From Promethearchaeota archaeon (lineage in GTDB: Archaea; Asgardarchaeota; Lokiarchaeia; Sigyniarchaeales; SOKP01), in NCBI GenBank assembly GCA_016840085.1, contig JAEOTA010000086.1, forward strand, positions 124,001 through 188,000: a stretch of DNA of 64,000 bases. Reading direction: 5' to 3'. Under the pieces are notes generated by a model that was not told the origin of the DNA, did not search any database, and saw only the letters and a program-made list of their open reading frames with translations. The translations under genes were made by a program, and so were the position numbers. This document shows positions 34,556-44,452 of the stretch, in pieces. Every line of letters starts with the position of its first letter. The stretch's first letter is position 1.

Positions 34556-35629
34556 TTATATAGCAACCAACATACTCATTAAAAAAATTAGGATACCCAT
34601 TATAATATCAATAAAATAACGGAAATATTTATCACCTTTAGTTTTCTCACTAGCTTCATCAATTTTAAAATAAGTTTTAAAAATTTGAAATCCTGTGTTA
34701 ACGCCATCTTTTATCTTGGGAAATTGCCAAACTAGTAGCACAATACCAATGACCAATAACGGACAATAAAGATAAAGTGCAACAAGAGTAAAATCATTCT
34801 CTTGAATAAAACTCCAGATTGTATGAGCAGCAACTATATTATTTAATGTATGGGCGATTATAGCAGGAAAAATCCACTTTTTTTTTAATATAAATAACGA
34901 GAGAATTATTCCTATTAATAAAGCTTGTAAAAACCAAACAAATGGATACCAAAAGGGATACAATCTACTTACAGGATCAAGAAAATAAGCAAAGTGCCCT
35001 AATCCAAAAAAAATTGATGATATCATCACTGCTGACATTATAAAAAAATATTCGCTACCTCTTTTTGCTATAAGGCCTCTGGAAATTGATTCTTCAGCAA
35101 TAGATACTGAAATCTGGATAATGATTACAGAAATTAAAAATACAAAATAATTACTGGACACCAGATATATATTAGTGTTTTTTAGACTTAAAGCCAATGC
35201 TTGATATTCAATCATTTCTGGAATTAATAAATAAGTAAAAAAGTCTATAGGTAGAAAAACTAAAAAGAAAATTAATAATCCATATAAAATTTGATATTTA
35301 TAATTTTTTTTTGTCATTTTAAATAACCTTAAATGCCCTATCGAAGGGGGGATATCTTCATCAATGATAACTTGCTTTTTTTGAGACTCAAATATTAAAT
35401 TTGATAAATATAAGGTAAGTGGAATACCTATGAAAATGAATATTGCCCTCAAACCATAAAATAAAATTCCATATAAAACTGATTCTTTATTTATAAGTAA
35501 GGGAACAACGAATATTGGAATAATTAACAGTAAAAATACAAAAATAAACATAAGCGCAACTTCATATATGAAAAATCTCAATCTATCAACTGCAATCTTT
35601 TTCTTTCCATAATAAACTCTAGAAACCAT
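34556..35629 (-). CDS. CPBP (CAAX-like) intramembrane protease
   Basis: 357 residues with about eight membrane segments. The CPBP/Rce1 catalytic motifs are present: EESISR (EExxxR), FFGLGHFAY (FxxxH) and HTLNN (HxxxN). The family comprises membrane glutamate-type or metallo-proteases that include the eukaryotic CAAX processing enzyme Rce1. Its N-terminal ~120 residues hold extra membrane segments before the core. Substrate unknown. Prenylated GTPase processing is an obvious idea in an Asgard setting but nothing here shows it, and the GTPase at 44453 has no CAAX tail. Confidence 0.85.
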   Translation of the reverse strand: MVSRVYYGKKKIAVDRLRFFIYEVALMFIFVFLLLIIPIFVVPLLINKESVLYGILFYGLRAIFIFIGIPLTLYLSNLIFESQKKQVIIDEDIPPSIGHLRLFKMTKKNYKYQILYGLLIFFLVFLPIDFFTYLLIPEMIEYQALALSLKNTNIYLVSSNYFVFLISVIIIQISVSIAEESISRGLIAKRGSEYFFIMSAVMISSIFFGLGHFAYFLDPVSRLYPFWYPFVWFLQALLIGIILSLFILKKKWIFPAIIAHTLNNIVAAHTIWSFIQENDFTLVALYLYCPLLVIGIVLLVWQFPKIKDGVNTGFQIFKTYFKIDEASEKTKGDKYFRYFIDIIMGILIFLMSMLVAI

Positions 35630-35689
35630 TAATATTCACCTAAATTTGAATAAAAAATTATAAAATTGAAAAATTATAAACTTTTTTAT

Positions 35690-36652
35690 TTAAAAATTTG
35701 AAATAGCTTCTTTTAATTCTTTAATATTAGGAATACCATTTCTTGCCCCTAACTCTTGAATACATTTACCAGCAACAAAATTTCCAATTTTTGTATTATA
35801 CCTAAGATTATTAAAATCGTACTTTAGGTTTTGTAAAAAACCATAAATAAATCCGGCGGAAAAAACATCTCCCGCTCCTGTTGTATCTACTATATTCTCA
35901 ATTTTAATTGAAGGAATTAACACAGAATTTGATCGAGTAAATAATGATGCCCCGCATTCTCCTCTCGTTACTACAATAACCTTTATTCCTAAATTAGTAA
36001 GATTTTTCATTTGTGCTTCAATAATTTTTGAATCAAATTTTTTGATTTTAATCTTCATAAGTGTTGAGAATTCTCTTTGAGATAATATTAGAATATCGGT
36101 ATTTTCAAGTAATTGTATAATATTATCAAAACCATAGTTAATTATTAACATTCCGGGGTTTAAAATAACTGGAATTCTATTTTTTCTTCCATATTTTGCA
36201 GCTTCTATGAATGGTTCTAGATTTTTCAAACTACTTAAAAATATAACTTTTGTATGCATCAGTTCTTTTTCTAAAATATCTTTTTTTGATAAGTAATTAG
36301 CTGCTCCGCTATGTGCATAAATTCTCCGATCCCCTTCTTTATTTAGAGCCACATAAGCACAACCTGTCTCTTTTTCTTTAGAATATTTAATTAATTCAGT
36401 GGATACTCGAAATTCTTTAAAATCTTGGATGATTTTAGCTCTAAATGAATCTTCAAAACCCAATTTACCTAAAAAAGCAGAGGATAAACCTAATTTGGCG
36501 CAAACACATGCTGTATTAGCAGCAGCCCCTCCTGAAAATAAATTTAAATCAGATACAAAAACCTCATCATCATCTTCGGGATGTCTCTCAACTTGAGCGA
36601 CAATATCAACTAAAGCTGCTCCTATGCAAATAACGTCAAAATATTCAATCAT
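35690..36652 (-). CDS. PfkB-family sugar/nucleoside kinase
   Basis: 320 residues of ribokinase-like fold. The signatures are GGAAANTACVCAKLG near residue 41 and DTTGAGDVFSAGF near residue 250, the latter with the catalytic Asp and anion hole. It phosphorylates a sugar or nucleoside with ATP. Its position directly after purM and purB (11 bases from purM) makes an adenosine or inosine/guanosine kinase plausible, but family motifs do not decide it. The gene probably belongs to the same operon. Confidence 0.88.
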   Translation of the reverse strand: MIEYFDVICIGAALVDIVAQVERHPEDDDEVFVSDLNLFSGGAAANTACVCAKLGLSSAFLGKLGFEDSFRAKIIQDFKEFRVSTELIKYSKEKETGCAYVALNKEGDRRIYAHSGAANYLSKKDILEKELMHTKVIFLSSLKNLEPFIEAAKYGRKNRIPVILNPGMLIINYGFDNIIQLLENTDILILSQREFSTLMKIKIKKFDSKIIEAQMKNLTNLGIKVIVVTRGECGASLFTRSNSVLIPSIKIENIVDTTGAGDVFSAGFIYGFLQNLKYDFNNLRYNTKIGNFVAGKCIQELGARNGIPNIKELKEAISNF

Positions 36653-36663
36653 TTTATATTTTT

Positions 36664-37845
36664 CTAATTATATTTGAAAGAACCAAATTCTGAATTTATT
36701 TCAACAAGGTTTTTATTCTTAGATGCTGATTTCTCGCAATGTCCGATAATTTTAGACTCTACATTGAACTTTTTAGCTATTCTTTGGATATCCTTAGCAA
36801 TTGATTCTTCACAAAATAATTCCATTCTGTGCCCCATATTAAATACACTATACATTTCTTTCCATTGAGTTTCGGAAGAATTTTGTATTATTTCAAAAAT
36901 TTTAGGAAGGGAAAATAAATTATTTTTAACATAATTTATACCTTTACCATAATTCACGTTCTTAGTTTGCCCCCCTCCTGTATTATGTATTATTCCATGG
37001 ATTTCTTTTCTATATCTTTTTAAAATCTCTGTTAAAATTGGGGCATATGTTCTCGTTGGTGATAATAGTGCTTTTCCAACCGATAAATTGATTTCTTTTA
37101 TCATATCTGTCAGTTTATATTTACCAAAAAATACAAGCTTTTCATCAAGATTTTGATCATAGCATTCGGGATATTTTTCAAAATATTCGTGAGAGAGAGT
37201 GCCATGTCTTGCTAGTGTTAACCCATTACTTCCAATTCCACTATTATATTCATCTTCATATAATGCCTTTCCAAAACTAGCAATACCAACAATCACATCA
37301 TTACTTTTGATGTTTTTTACGTCAATTACATCTGATCTTTTCATGTTAGTGAATACAGAAGCATCTACCATGACGGTTTTGACGATATCTCCAACATCTG
37401 CAGTTTCGCCTCCACACATAATAACATTTAAGCCTAATTCACTCAATTTTTTACTATACTCATAATATTCATCAATAATCGTTGCTATAACTTCGCCAGA
37501 AATAAATTTACTATTCCTTCCAAGATTATTAGATAAAAACATACATCCTGTCGCACCAACGCATAATATATCATCAATATTCATTATGATTGCATCTCGG
37601 ACGACTCCTCTAAAAATGTCCATATCACCAGTTTCTCTAAAATACATATAGGCTAAACTTGATTTAGTTCCTGCTCCATCTGCATGGAAGATAGAACAAT
37701 AATCCTTCCTGTCGTTTACATCTTCTACAATCTTACAAAATGATCCTGGAAAAATTCCTTTATCAAACTTTTCAATTGCTTTATGAACATCTTTTTTTTT
37801 AGATGATACACCCAATTGAGAATAAATATTATCGTTTTCGCCCAT
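36664..37845 (-). CDS. purM: Phosphoribosylformylglycinamidine cyclo-ligase (AIR synthetase)-like
   Basis: 393 residues, somewhat longer than usual PurM (~345). The ATP-binding core HADGAGTKSSLAYMYFRETGD, the region RDAIIMNIDDILCVGA, the acid pair in GGETADVGDI and TGGGQTKN are as in the PurM superfamily. The enzyme makes aminoimidazole ribotide from FGAM with ATP. Sequence details such as the long insert after residue ~180 differ from bacterial enzymes. It is followed by a PfkB kinase and preceded by purB on the same strand, which supports a purine-synthesis role. Confidence 0.85.
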   Translation of the reverse strand: MGENDNIYSQLGVSSKKKDVHKAIEKFDKGIFPGSFCKIVEDVNDRKDYCSIFHADGAGTKSSLAYMYFRETGDMDIFRGVVRDAIIMNIDDILCVGATGCMFLSNNLGRNSKFISGEVIATIIDEYYEYSKKLSELGLNVIMCGGETADVGDIVKTVMVDASVFTNMKRSDVIDVKNIKSNDVIVGIASFGKALYEDEYNSGIGSNGLTLARHGTLSHEYFEKYPECYDQNLDEKLVFFGKYKLTDMIKEINLSVGKALLSPTRTYAPILTEILKRYRKEIHGIIHNTGGGQTKNVNYGKGINYVKNNLFSLPKIFEIIQNSSETQWKEMYSVFNMGHRMELFCEESIAKDIQRIAKKFNVESKIIGHCEKSASKNKNLVEINSEFGSFKYN

Positions 37846-37853
37846 AATTTCAA

Positions 37854-39212
37854 TTATAATTTATGTTTCTCTTTTAAATTTTTAAGTAAATTTTCAGTTT
37901 GCTCAAGTGCTTTTCCAATATAGTTATAAGGATTGAATAGCTCTTCTAATTCTTTTTTTGAAAATAACTTTTTAATTTGCTCATTCTCAAATAAAATATC
38001 TTTCATAAATCTATTTTCATTCCTGGCTTTTATTGCAGCTTGTCTTAAAATTTCATGCCCTTCCTGTCTTCCTATCCCTTTATTTACTAATTTTATCATC
38101 GCTTTTTCAGTTAAGCATGCACCTTTAGTAAGATTAAGATTTTCCTCGATATTATCTTCATTGAATTCAATTCCTCTAAGATTTTGGGTTAATTGGTTAA
38201 TCATATAATCTAATAATATGAAATTTTCTGCAAAAATTATTCTTTCCGATGCCGAATTTGTTATATCCCTTTCATCTTCTAAAATTATATTATCTAAAGC
38301 AGGAATAACGTTAGATTTCAGGATCCTTGCTAAACTACATATTCTTTCTGATTTATGGGGATTTCTTTTATGAGGCATTGTTGAGCTACCTACTTGATCT
38401 TTTTTAAAAGGCTCAAACATTTCTGCTATTTCATTTCTTTGTAAAACTCTATTTTCTCTCGCGATTTTTGCTAATGACTGTCCGATTAATGCAGTTACGA
38501 GAATTACTTCAGCATGTCTATCTCTTTGAATAATTTGATTTGCAATCAGTACAGGATTTAAGTTAAGAGTCTTCATTAATTTTTTTTGTATTTGAATTCC
38601 TTTATCATCAAAGCTAGCCATAGTTCCAACAGCTCCTGACATTTTACCAAATGATATGCGATCTAATACTTCAGAAATTCTATCAAGATGTCTATCTATT
38701 TCATATGCCCATACCCCAAACCTCATACCGTATGTAGTAGGAACTGCATGTTGCCCATGTGTTCTCCCAATACAAACTAATTTCTTTTTTTCTTCAGTAA
38801 TCTTTATTAATTCAGCTAATAAATCCATTAATGATTCTTTAATATGAAGTAATGCCTCTTTTAATTGTAAAGCTGTGGCAGTATCTTCAATATCATAACT
38901 GGTTGCTCCAAGATGAACATATTTACCAGCATCACCCTCACATTGTTCTGACAAAGCTTTAACCATTGCCATTAAATCATGATGAATTTCAAGATCAATT
39001 TCTTTTACTCTTTCTAATTTTACATAATTAATATTAGCTTTTTTAGTGATCTCCTGAGCAATTTTTTCAGGGAAATTTCCCAAATCTGCATGAACTTGAG
39101 CTAATGCTGCTTCTACTTTCATCCAGTTTTCTAGCTTCTTCTCCTCAGTGAATAGAGTCGCTATACCAGTTCGATAACGTGTTTCTATAGGGTGAATAAA
39201 TTTATGATCCAT
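37854..39212 (-). CDS. purB: Adenylosuccinate lyase
   Basis: 452 residues. The fumarase/aspartase-superfamily signature GSSTMPHKRNPHKSE (catalytic Ser loop) is intact, along with GATSYDIEDTATAL and the His-containing TRTHGQHAVPT-like segment GRTHGQHAVPTTYG. The enzyme cleaves SAICAR and adenylosuccinate, releasing fumarate, in purine and AMP synthesis. It leads the cluster purB-purM-pfkB (8 bases between purB and purM). Confidence 0.95.
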   Translation of the reverse strand: MDHKFIHPIETRYRTGIATLFTEEKKLENWMKVEAALAQVHADLGNFPEKIAQEITKKANINYVKLERVKEIDLEIHHDLMAMVKALSEQCEGDAGKYVHLGATSYDIEDTATALQLKEALLHIKESLMDLLAELIKITEEKKKLVCIGRTHGQHAVPTTYGMRFGVWAYEIDRHLDRISEVLDRISFGKMSGAVGTMASFDDKGIQIQKKLMKTLNLNPVLIANQIIQRDRHAEVILVTALIGQSLAKIARENRVLQRNEIAEMFEPFKKDQVGSSTMPHKRNPHKSERICSLARILKSNVIPALDNIILEDERDITNSASERIIFAENFILLDYMINQLTQNLRGIEFNEDNIEENLNLTKGACLTEKAMIKLVNKGIGRQEGHEILRQAAIKARNENRFMKDILFENEQIKKLFSKKELEELFNPYNYIGKALEQTENLLKNLKEKHKL

Positions 39213-39478
39213 ATTATCTTTCTTCTTCTTTTAATTAATACTTAAAATAATGATTCATCAAAACATATATCTTATTTTATTAGGGAAAAAATAATTTCAA
39301 TTTGGTTTAAACAAATTTTTTCATGTTATAATTAGATATAATTAATGAAACCGTTCAAATTGGTTTTTTCCTTTTTCATCAATATATTTTTTTTTCAAAT
39401 CTAATAAATTAATAAAAAAATTAGAAAATTTTTTGACCACTATGAATTATATCATTAAGGTGATTTATTAGTTGTTGT

Positions 39479-39676
39479 ATGAGTACTGGGCAAAAATTCT
39501 TCTTTTTTAGATGCTCCCATTGCGGTGAATGGTATTATACGAATCGAATAATTAAGGTTAAGAAATGCTGGAAGTGCAATCATTCCTTCTTATTTAAAAA
39601 CGCCTCTAAATTCTCTAAGATATGCTCTATGAATGGTGCAATCGCAATTATTAAACAGCTTAAGAATAGACTATAA
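39479..39676 (+). CDS. Small zinc-ribbon protein
   Basis: 65 residues. Two Cys pairs, CSHC and CWKC, are spaced as in DUF1922-type archaeal zinc ribbons, with the family-like segment YYTNRIIKVKKC between them. A basic C-terminal helix follows (AIAIIKQLKNRL). It probably binds one zinc ion and may contact nucleic acid. It is isolated between the purB promoter region and tldD. Confidence 0.7.
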   Translation: MSTGQKFFFFRCSHCGEWYYTNRIIKVKKCWKCNHSFLFKNASKFSKICSMNGAIAIIKQLKNRL

Positions 39677-39822
39677 ATATTTATTTTGAAATTAAGTGGC
39701 AATTTAGAAATTTATTTAAAAAACAAAAGTATTTAGCTATTCTTCCACAATTCTTTTATGGTAAATTATTAAACAATACACTATTCCTTTATAAATAAAT
39801 AATAAATTGAAAAAAAATCAAA

Positions 39823-41274
39823 ATGGAGATAACTGATAATCTAAATGAAATAGATGAAACACTAATTAAAGATTTAAATAATATTGCTCACGATAAAGTT
39901 GATTATTGGGATATTAGAGCAGGCGTACATCAAGGAATCACATTAGATTTTACAGATCAAAGAAGTAAAGAAATCTCCTCTTATGAAATAACTGAATGTG
40001 GGTTAAGAGCTTTCTATAATGGGGGTTGGGGTTTTTATGTTTTAAAAGATCTGAATAGAAAAACTATAACTGATGGATTTTTAAAAGTAACAAAATTAGC
40101 TAGATTATCAGAATCTCTATGTAAGAATAAATTTAAAATAAAGAATTGTGATCCCTTAATTCAGAATTTTAAAATCGATTGTAAAAAGAAATTAGAAGAT
40201 ATCGATATTAAAGATAAAATAAAGCTTGTAAAATATCACGAAAAAACTGCTGTTGGCCATTCTTCAAAAATAAAAAATACACATACTATATATCTTGATG
40301 GTCATACTCTAAACAAGTTTATTAATTCCTATGGAAGTGATATTTCACAAGATTTATCTTTTATTAGGATTTTTTGTTCTGTTTATGCACAAGAGAAGGG
40401 AATTATCCAAAGGTCCATAAATTCTACAGGAGGAATAGGAGGTTTTGAAATAACCCAGACAGAAAAAGCTGAAAATTTGAGTTTAAAGACAGCCCAAGAA
40501 GCAGTTGATTTATTAAAGGCAAAATCGCCAATTGGAGGTAAATTTACCATTATAACTGATCCCAAATTAACAGGAACCATAATGCATGAAGCATTCGGTC
40601 ATGCATGTGAGGCAGATTTAGTTTTAAACAATGAGAGTATACTAAAAGATAAACTTGGTGAAAAAGTTGCTTCTGAAGAAGTTACATTTGTAGATGATCC
40701 TACAATGGGCTATGGAAAAAAATTCAATCTACCCTATGAATTGTTTGGAAGTTACTATATAGATGATGAGGGAATTCCATCCCAAAAGACTTTTATTATC
40801 GAAAATGGAGTATTACAAAATTTTTTACATAATTTGGAAACATCTTCAAGAATGAAAGTAATCCCAAATGGACATGGAAGGGCTTCTTCAAATTCTTCAA
40901 GACCCCAAGTAAGGATGGGTTTTACATTTTTAGAGCCAAGAGACTGGAATGTTGAAGAAATAATTGAAGATACTAAAAATGGGATTCTTTGCGAAGATTT
41001 TCAATATGGTTATACAGACCCATCAACAGGAAATTTTCAATTTAAATGTAAATTTTCATATAAGATTAAAAATGGTGAAAAGAAAGAACTGATGAGAGAT
41101 GTCGCGCTAGCGGGAATGATTCTTGAAGCTCTAAATAACATTTCAGCAATAGGTAATAAACAATCTTTTAATTACTCTGATGGCATGTGTGGAAAAGGAG
41201 GTCAAAGTGTAAGGGTATGTGATGGTGGACCTTATATTCGTATAGATGATGTTACAGTTGGAGGTTTAAACTGA
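39823..41274 (+). CDS. tldD: TldD-like metalloprotease subunit
   Basis: 483 residues. The metal-binding HEAFGHACEADL (HExxxH) identifies the catalytic TldD subunit, and downstream GKGGQSVRVCDGGP near the end is characteristic. TldD pairs with TldE to make a barrel-shaped protease that degrades unfolded peptides and matures some peptides. The tldE start follows the stop without any gap (41275), so the two are translationally coupled. Confidence 0.93.
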   Translation: MEITDNLNEIDETLIKDLNNIAHDKVDYWDIRAGVHQGITLDFTDQRSKEISSYEITECGLRAFYNGGWGFYVLKDLNRKTITDGFLKVTKLARLSESLCKNKFKIKNCDPLIQNFKIDCKKKLEDIDIKDKIKLVKYHEKTAVGHSSKIKNTHTIYLDGHTLNKFINSYGSDISQDLSFIRIFCSVYAQEKGIIQRSINSTGGIGGFEITQTEKAENLSLKTAQEAVDLLKAKSPIGGKFTIITDPKLTGTIMHEAFGHACEADLVLNNESILKDKLGEKVASEEVTFVDDPTMGYGKKFNLPYELFGSYYIDDEGIPSQKTFIIENGVLQNFLHNLETSSRMKVIPNGHGRASSNSSRPQVRMGFTFLEPRDWNVEEIIEDTKNGILCEDFQYGYTDPSTGNFQFKCKFSYKIKNGEKKELMRDVALAGMILEALNNISAIGNKQSFNYSDGMCGKGGQSVRVCDGGPYIRIDDVTVGGLN

Positions 41275-42651
41275 ATGGAACAGAATTCTGATCCATACCA
41301 ACTAGCTCATTATGGGTTGAAATTAATTGGAAAAAAATCATCAGAGATTAAATGTGCGGAAATTTTCTTTGAGAAAAATAGATATGTTAATATTGAAATT
41401 GAAGAGAATTCAATAAAAAATAGTGAACTCGGAGAAGATTTTGGATTTTCAATTAGAGTTATCAATACAAAAGGCTCATTGGGATTTGCTTTTACTAATA
41501 AAATTGAGAAAAAAGCTATGGAGAAAATTTTAGATTTTTCAATTAAGATGATGAGAGCCGGGACGGTGGATCCTGATTTTCGGAATTTGCCTGATTCTAT
41601 AAATAAATATCCCGTCATTAAGGATTTGTTTGATAAAAATATAAAGAATTTACAAATAAAAGACTCAATAAACTTTGTTAAAGATTTAATAAAAGTATGT
41701 GAAGAAGATCAATTAGCTATATCTCAGACTGGCAGTTTTATATCAAATTATTCAAAGACTTATATTTTTAATTCTAATGGTTTAGAAGTATCTGGAAAGG
41801 ATACAAGCTGTTCAGTGTCTTCACATATTATTGTTAAAGATAAAATAAGTAAAGACACTTCATTTGGGTATGAATGGCAATCAGAAAGAAATCTTAAAAA
41901 CATAAATTCTACTGAAACAGCAAAAAATGCTTTAGAAGATGCGAAAAAAAACCTAAATCGGAAAAAAATAAGAAATATGAAAGTTCCCTTAATTTTAACT
42001 CCTAAAGGCACAATAAATTTAATTTTAAGACCAATAGCTTCAGCTTTAAATGCAGAAACTTTTCAACATAAAAGATGTTTTCTCTTTGACAAAAGAGATG
42101 AAATTATAGGTTCACAATACTTAAATATTGAAGATAATGGATTAATAGATGGAGCTATTGGATCATCTATTTTTGATGGTGAAGGAGTTCCCTGTAAAAA
42201 TAAAAAAATTTTCACTGAAGGAAAACTATTAAAGACTGGATTATTACATAATAGTTATACTGCTGGAAAAGAATCTGTTGAAAGTACGGGTAATGCCTCT
42301 CGAAATTCTTATAGCTCTATTCCCTCTATTGGGATATCAAATTTCATTATGAAAATGGGTGATATAAGTATTAAGGAAATAATCGGAGATTTAAAAGAAG
42401 CAATTATTTTAGACTATACTGGAGATTCACCTAATATAACTACTGGTGATTTTTCTGGCTTGATACTTCATGGAAACATAATTAAAAATGGAGAAATTAA
42501 GAACCCTTTAAATGAGACTATGATAGGGATTAATCTAATGGATTTATTTCAAAAAATAGATGCTGTTTCTAAAGAAATGAAGATATATGGCTCCTTTCAA
42601 GCCCCATATGTTAAAGTAAAAGATGTGCAAATTATTGGTGGAGCAAACTGA
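41275..42651 (+). CDS. tldE: TldE/PmbA-like metalloprotease subunit
   Basis: 458 residues. It resembles TldD over its length but lacks HExxxH, as expected for the non-catalytic partner TldE/PmbA. Typical elements are GNASRNSYSSIPSIGISNF, GDSPNITTGDFSGLI and the end KVKDVQIIGG. Its ATG directly follows the tldD stop. Together they should form the heterodimeric TldD/E protease in the cytoplasm. Confidence 0.92.
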   Translation: MEQNSDPYQLAHYGLKLIGKKSSEIKCAEIFFEKNRYVNIEIEENSIKNSELGEDFGFSIRVINTKGSLGFAFTNKIEKKAMEKILDFSIKMMRAGTVDPDFRNLPDSINKYPVIKDLFDKNIKNLQIKDSINFVKDLIKVCEEDQLAISQTGSFISNYSKTYIFNSNGLEVSGKDTSCSVSSHIIVKDKISKDTSFGYEWQSERNLKNINSTETAKNALEDAKKNLNRKKIRNMKVPLILTPKGTINLILRPIASALNAETFQHKRCFLFDKRDEIIGSQYLNIEDNGLIDGAIGSSIFDGEGVPCKNKKIFTEGKLLKTGLLHNSYTAGKESVESTGNASRNSYSSIPSIGISNFIMKMGDISIKEIIGDLKEAIILDYTGDSPNITTGDFSGLILHGNIIKNGEIKNPLNETMIGINLMDLFQKIDAVSKEMKIYGSFQAPYVKVKDVQIIGGAN

Positions 42652-42708
42652 AGAAAAAGCAAAATAAAGAAAACAAGTTCACAGAAAGCAAATAAAATAT
42701 CTAGGAAA

Positions 42709-43233
42709 TTAAGCAGTAATATTTAATCTGAGATAGACATTATTATAGAATTTTATTAAACTTTCCTTACTAATTTGCCATAATTCAGTAATTATTAATT
42801 GATTTTCACCTATTTCTGAGAACGAGATGTTTAATTGTTCAGAAATCCAATTATCCTTATTTTTTAATGTAAAATTACCAATTATAAAGGCTAATGTACC
42901 ATTTGACTCCGTTGAGCTAGTTAATATGGTATTGTTATTACCTTTTTTAATTCTAAATTGAAATAAAAAATCTCTATTTAAGTGATTTCCAACAGAAACA
43001 TAAAAAAAAATAGTCTCATTAACAGATGCTTTAGTTGGATAGTTTTCTGCTCGTTTGTTTTCATTTAATATCCCCAATGTGACATAACCTGGTTCAGGAT
43101 TTAAAACATAGTAAATAATAAAACCTGAAACAATTGTTATTCCCAGAATTAAAGAAATTTTAAGCAATGCATCAAAATGTCTATAACTAGCATTTTGGTT
43201 AGTCTGTTTCTTATAATTATAAATTTTCGTCAT
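42709..43233 (-). CDS. DUF1616-like membrane protein
   Basis: About 174 residues. One membrane helix near residues 25-48 (ISLILGITIVSGFIIYYVL) is followed by an extracytoplasmic beta domain (GYVTLGILNENKRAENYPT, then ESLIKFYNNVYLRLNI) that fits the DUF1616 pattern of archaeal surface proteins. N-glycosylation sequons occur. I chose ATG 43233; a TTG at 43251 is possible. The start overlaps the stop region of the epimerase gene (43217), which suggests cotranscription and a joint role in cell-surface sugar metabolism. Confidence 0.65.
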   Translation of the reverse strand: MTKIYNYKKQTNQNASYRHFDALLKISLILGITIVSGFIIYYVLNPEPGYVTLGILNENKRAENYPTKASVNETIFFYVSVGNHLNRDFLFQFRIKKGNNNTILTSSTESNGTLAFIIGNFTLKNKDNWISEQLNISFSEIGENQLIITELWQISKESLIKFYNNVYLRLNITA

Positions 43234-44287
43234 TATCTTTAAACCACGCAATAGTTTTTTTTAATCCTTCCTCTAGTGGTGTTGTTGGTTCCCAATTTAA
43301 TATTTCCTTTGCCAATGTTATATCTGGGCATCTACGTGAAGGATCATCAATAGGTAGCGATTTAAATACTATTTTTGAATTAGAATTTGTAAGTTTTTTT
43401 ATTATATTCGCCAATTCTAATACTGTATATTCGTTATTATTACCTAAATTTATTACTTCTCCAATTGCTTGATCCTTATATACTGTCTTAAGAATTCCTT
43501 CAATCTCATCCACAACATAGGTAAATGATCTAGTTTGAGAACCATCTCCAAAAACAGTTATATCTTCATCATGGAGAGCTTGGTGTATAAAGTTAGGAAT
43601 CACTCTTCCAAATTCAGGACCATGACGTATTCTAGGTCCTGAAGTATTGAAAATTCTTAAAATTTTTGTTCTTAATTTGTGTTGAAGCTCATATGCTTTT
43701 ACAAATGCCTCTCCAGCTCTTTTAGACTCATCATAGCAGCTTCTGGGTCCAACAGGATTTACATACCCAAAATAACTTTCCGGTGTAGGTACAACGTCCC
43801 TTGGGGGATTTCCATATACTTCAGACGTACTTGTATAAAAGAAGATTGCATTATGATGTTTTGCAATCCCTAAAGAATTTAATGTGCCTAATGTGTTACT
43901 TCTTAAAATATCTATAGGGTTATCCCTAAATTCAAAAGGAGAAGCTCTACTTGCCATATGCATAACTATATCAATTTTTTTAACATCACCTACACATATG
44001 CCTAAGGGATGATAGCTCATTCCCCAATATATTGGGTAGGATATGTCATGATTAATAAATCGAAAATTATCCCTGTCCATTAAATGCAAGATATTTTCAA
44101 AACGACCAGATGAGAGATTATCTAAACACACACAGTATGCATTTTGTTCTATCAAAACATCACAGATCCATGAACCAAGAAAACCTGCTCCTCCTGTCAC
44201 CAAAATTGTTTTCTCTTCAAAAGAAATACCTTCTTTTTTGAGGCGTGATTCAATCTCTTTAACATCCTCAAGCAAATTGTAATGCAT
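43217..44287 (-). CDS. NAD-dependent sugar epimerase/decarboxylase, UXS-like
   Basis: 356 residues of the extended SDR family. The Rossmann motif VTGGAGFLGSWICDVL, the DNLSSGRFENI segment, the catalytic STSEVYG and YDESKR (YxxxK) and the RIFNTSGPR region are all clear. The closest pattern I recall is UDP-glucuronate decarboxylase (UDP-xylose synthase), including GDGSQTRSF. Related 4,6-dehydratases and 4-epimerases share most of this, so the reaction is not certain. It probably makes a nucleotide sugar for surface glycans, which suits the following membrane-protein gene. Confidence 0.85.
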   Translation of the reverse strand: MHYNLLEDVKEIESRLKKEGISFEEKTILVTGGAGFLGSWICDVLIEQNAYCVCLDNLSSGRFENILHLMDRDNFRFINHDISYPIYWGMSYHPLGICVGDVKKIDIVMHMASRASPFEFRDNPIDILRSNTLGTLNSLGIAKHHNAIFFYTSTSEVYGNPPRDVVPTPESYFGYVNPVGPRSCYDESKRAGEAFVKAYELQHKLRTKILRIFNTSGPRIRHGPEFGRVIPNFIHQALHDEDITVFGDGSQTRSFTYVVDEIEGILKTVYKDQAIGEVINLGNNNEYTVLELANIIKKLTNSNSKIVFKSLPIDDPSRRCPDITLAKEILNWEPTTPLEEGLKKTIAWFKDNDENL

Positions 44288-44452
44288 TTATAATACCTAT
44301 TGGTGTTTATCAGTATATTTCTTCTTATTTACTTTTTTAAATAAAGTTTTCTTTAAGATTAACTCTTTTTTCAAAAATCAAAATATAAGAAATAATCTTA
44401 ACTTTAGAATTAGAAAAGAGGACATATTAGAAAATATAAATTATTGAATTAA

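Noticed and set aside
34556..35629. The CPBP protease as a dedicated CAAX processor of the small GTPase at 44453
   Set aside because: That GTPase has a zinc ribbon and ends SKTD, with no CAAX box, and the genes are 9 kb apart.
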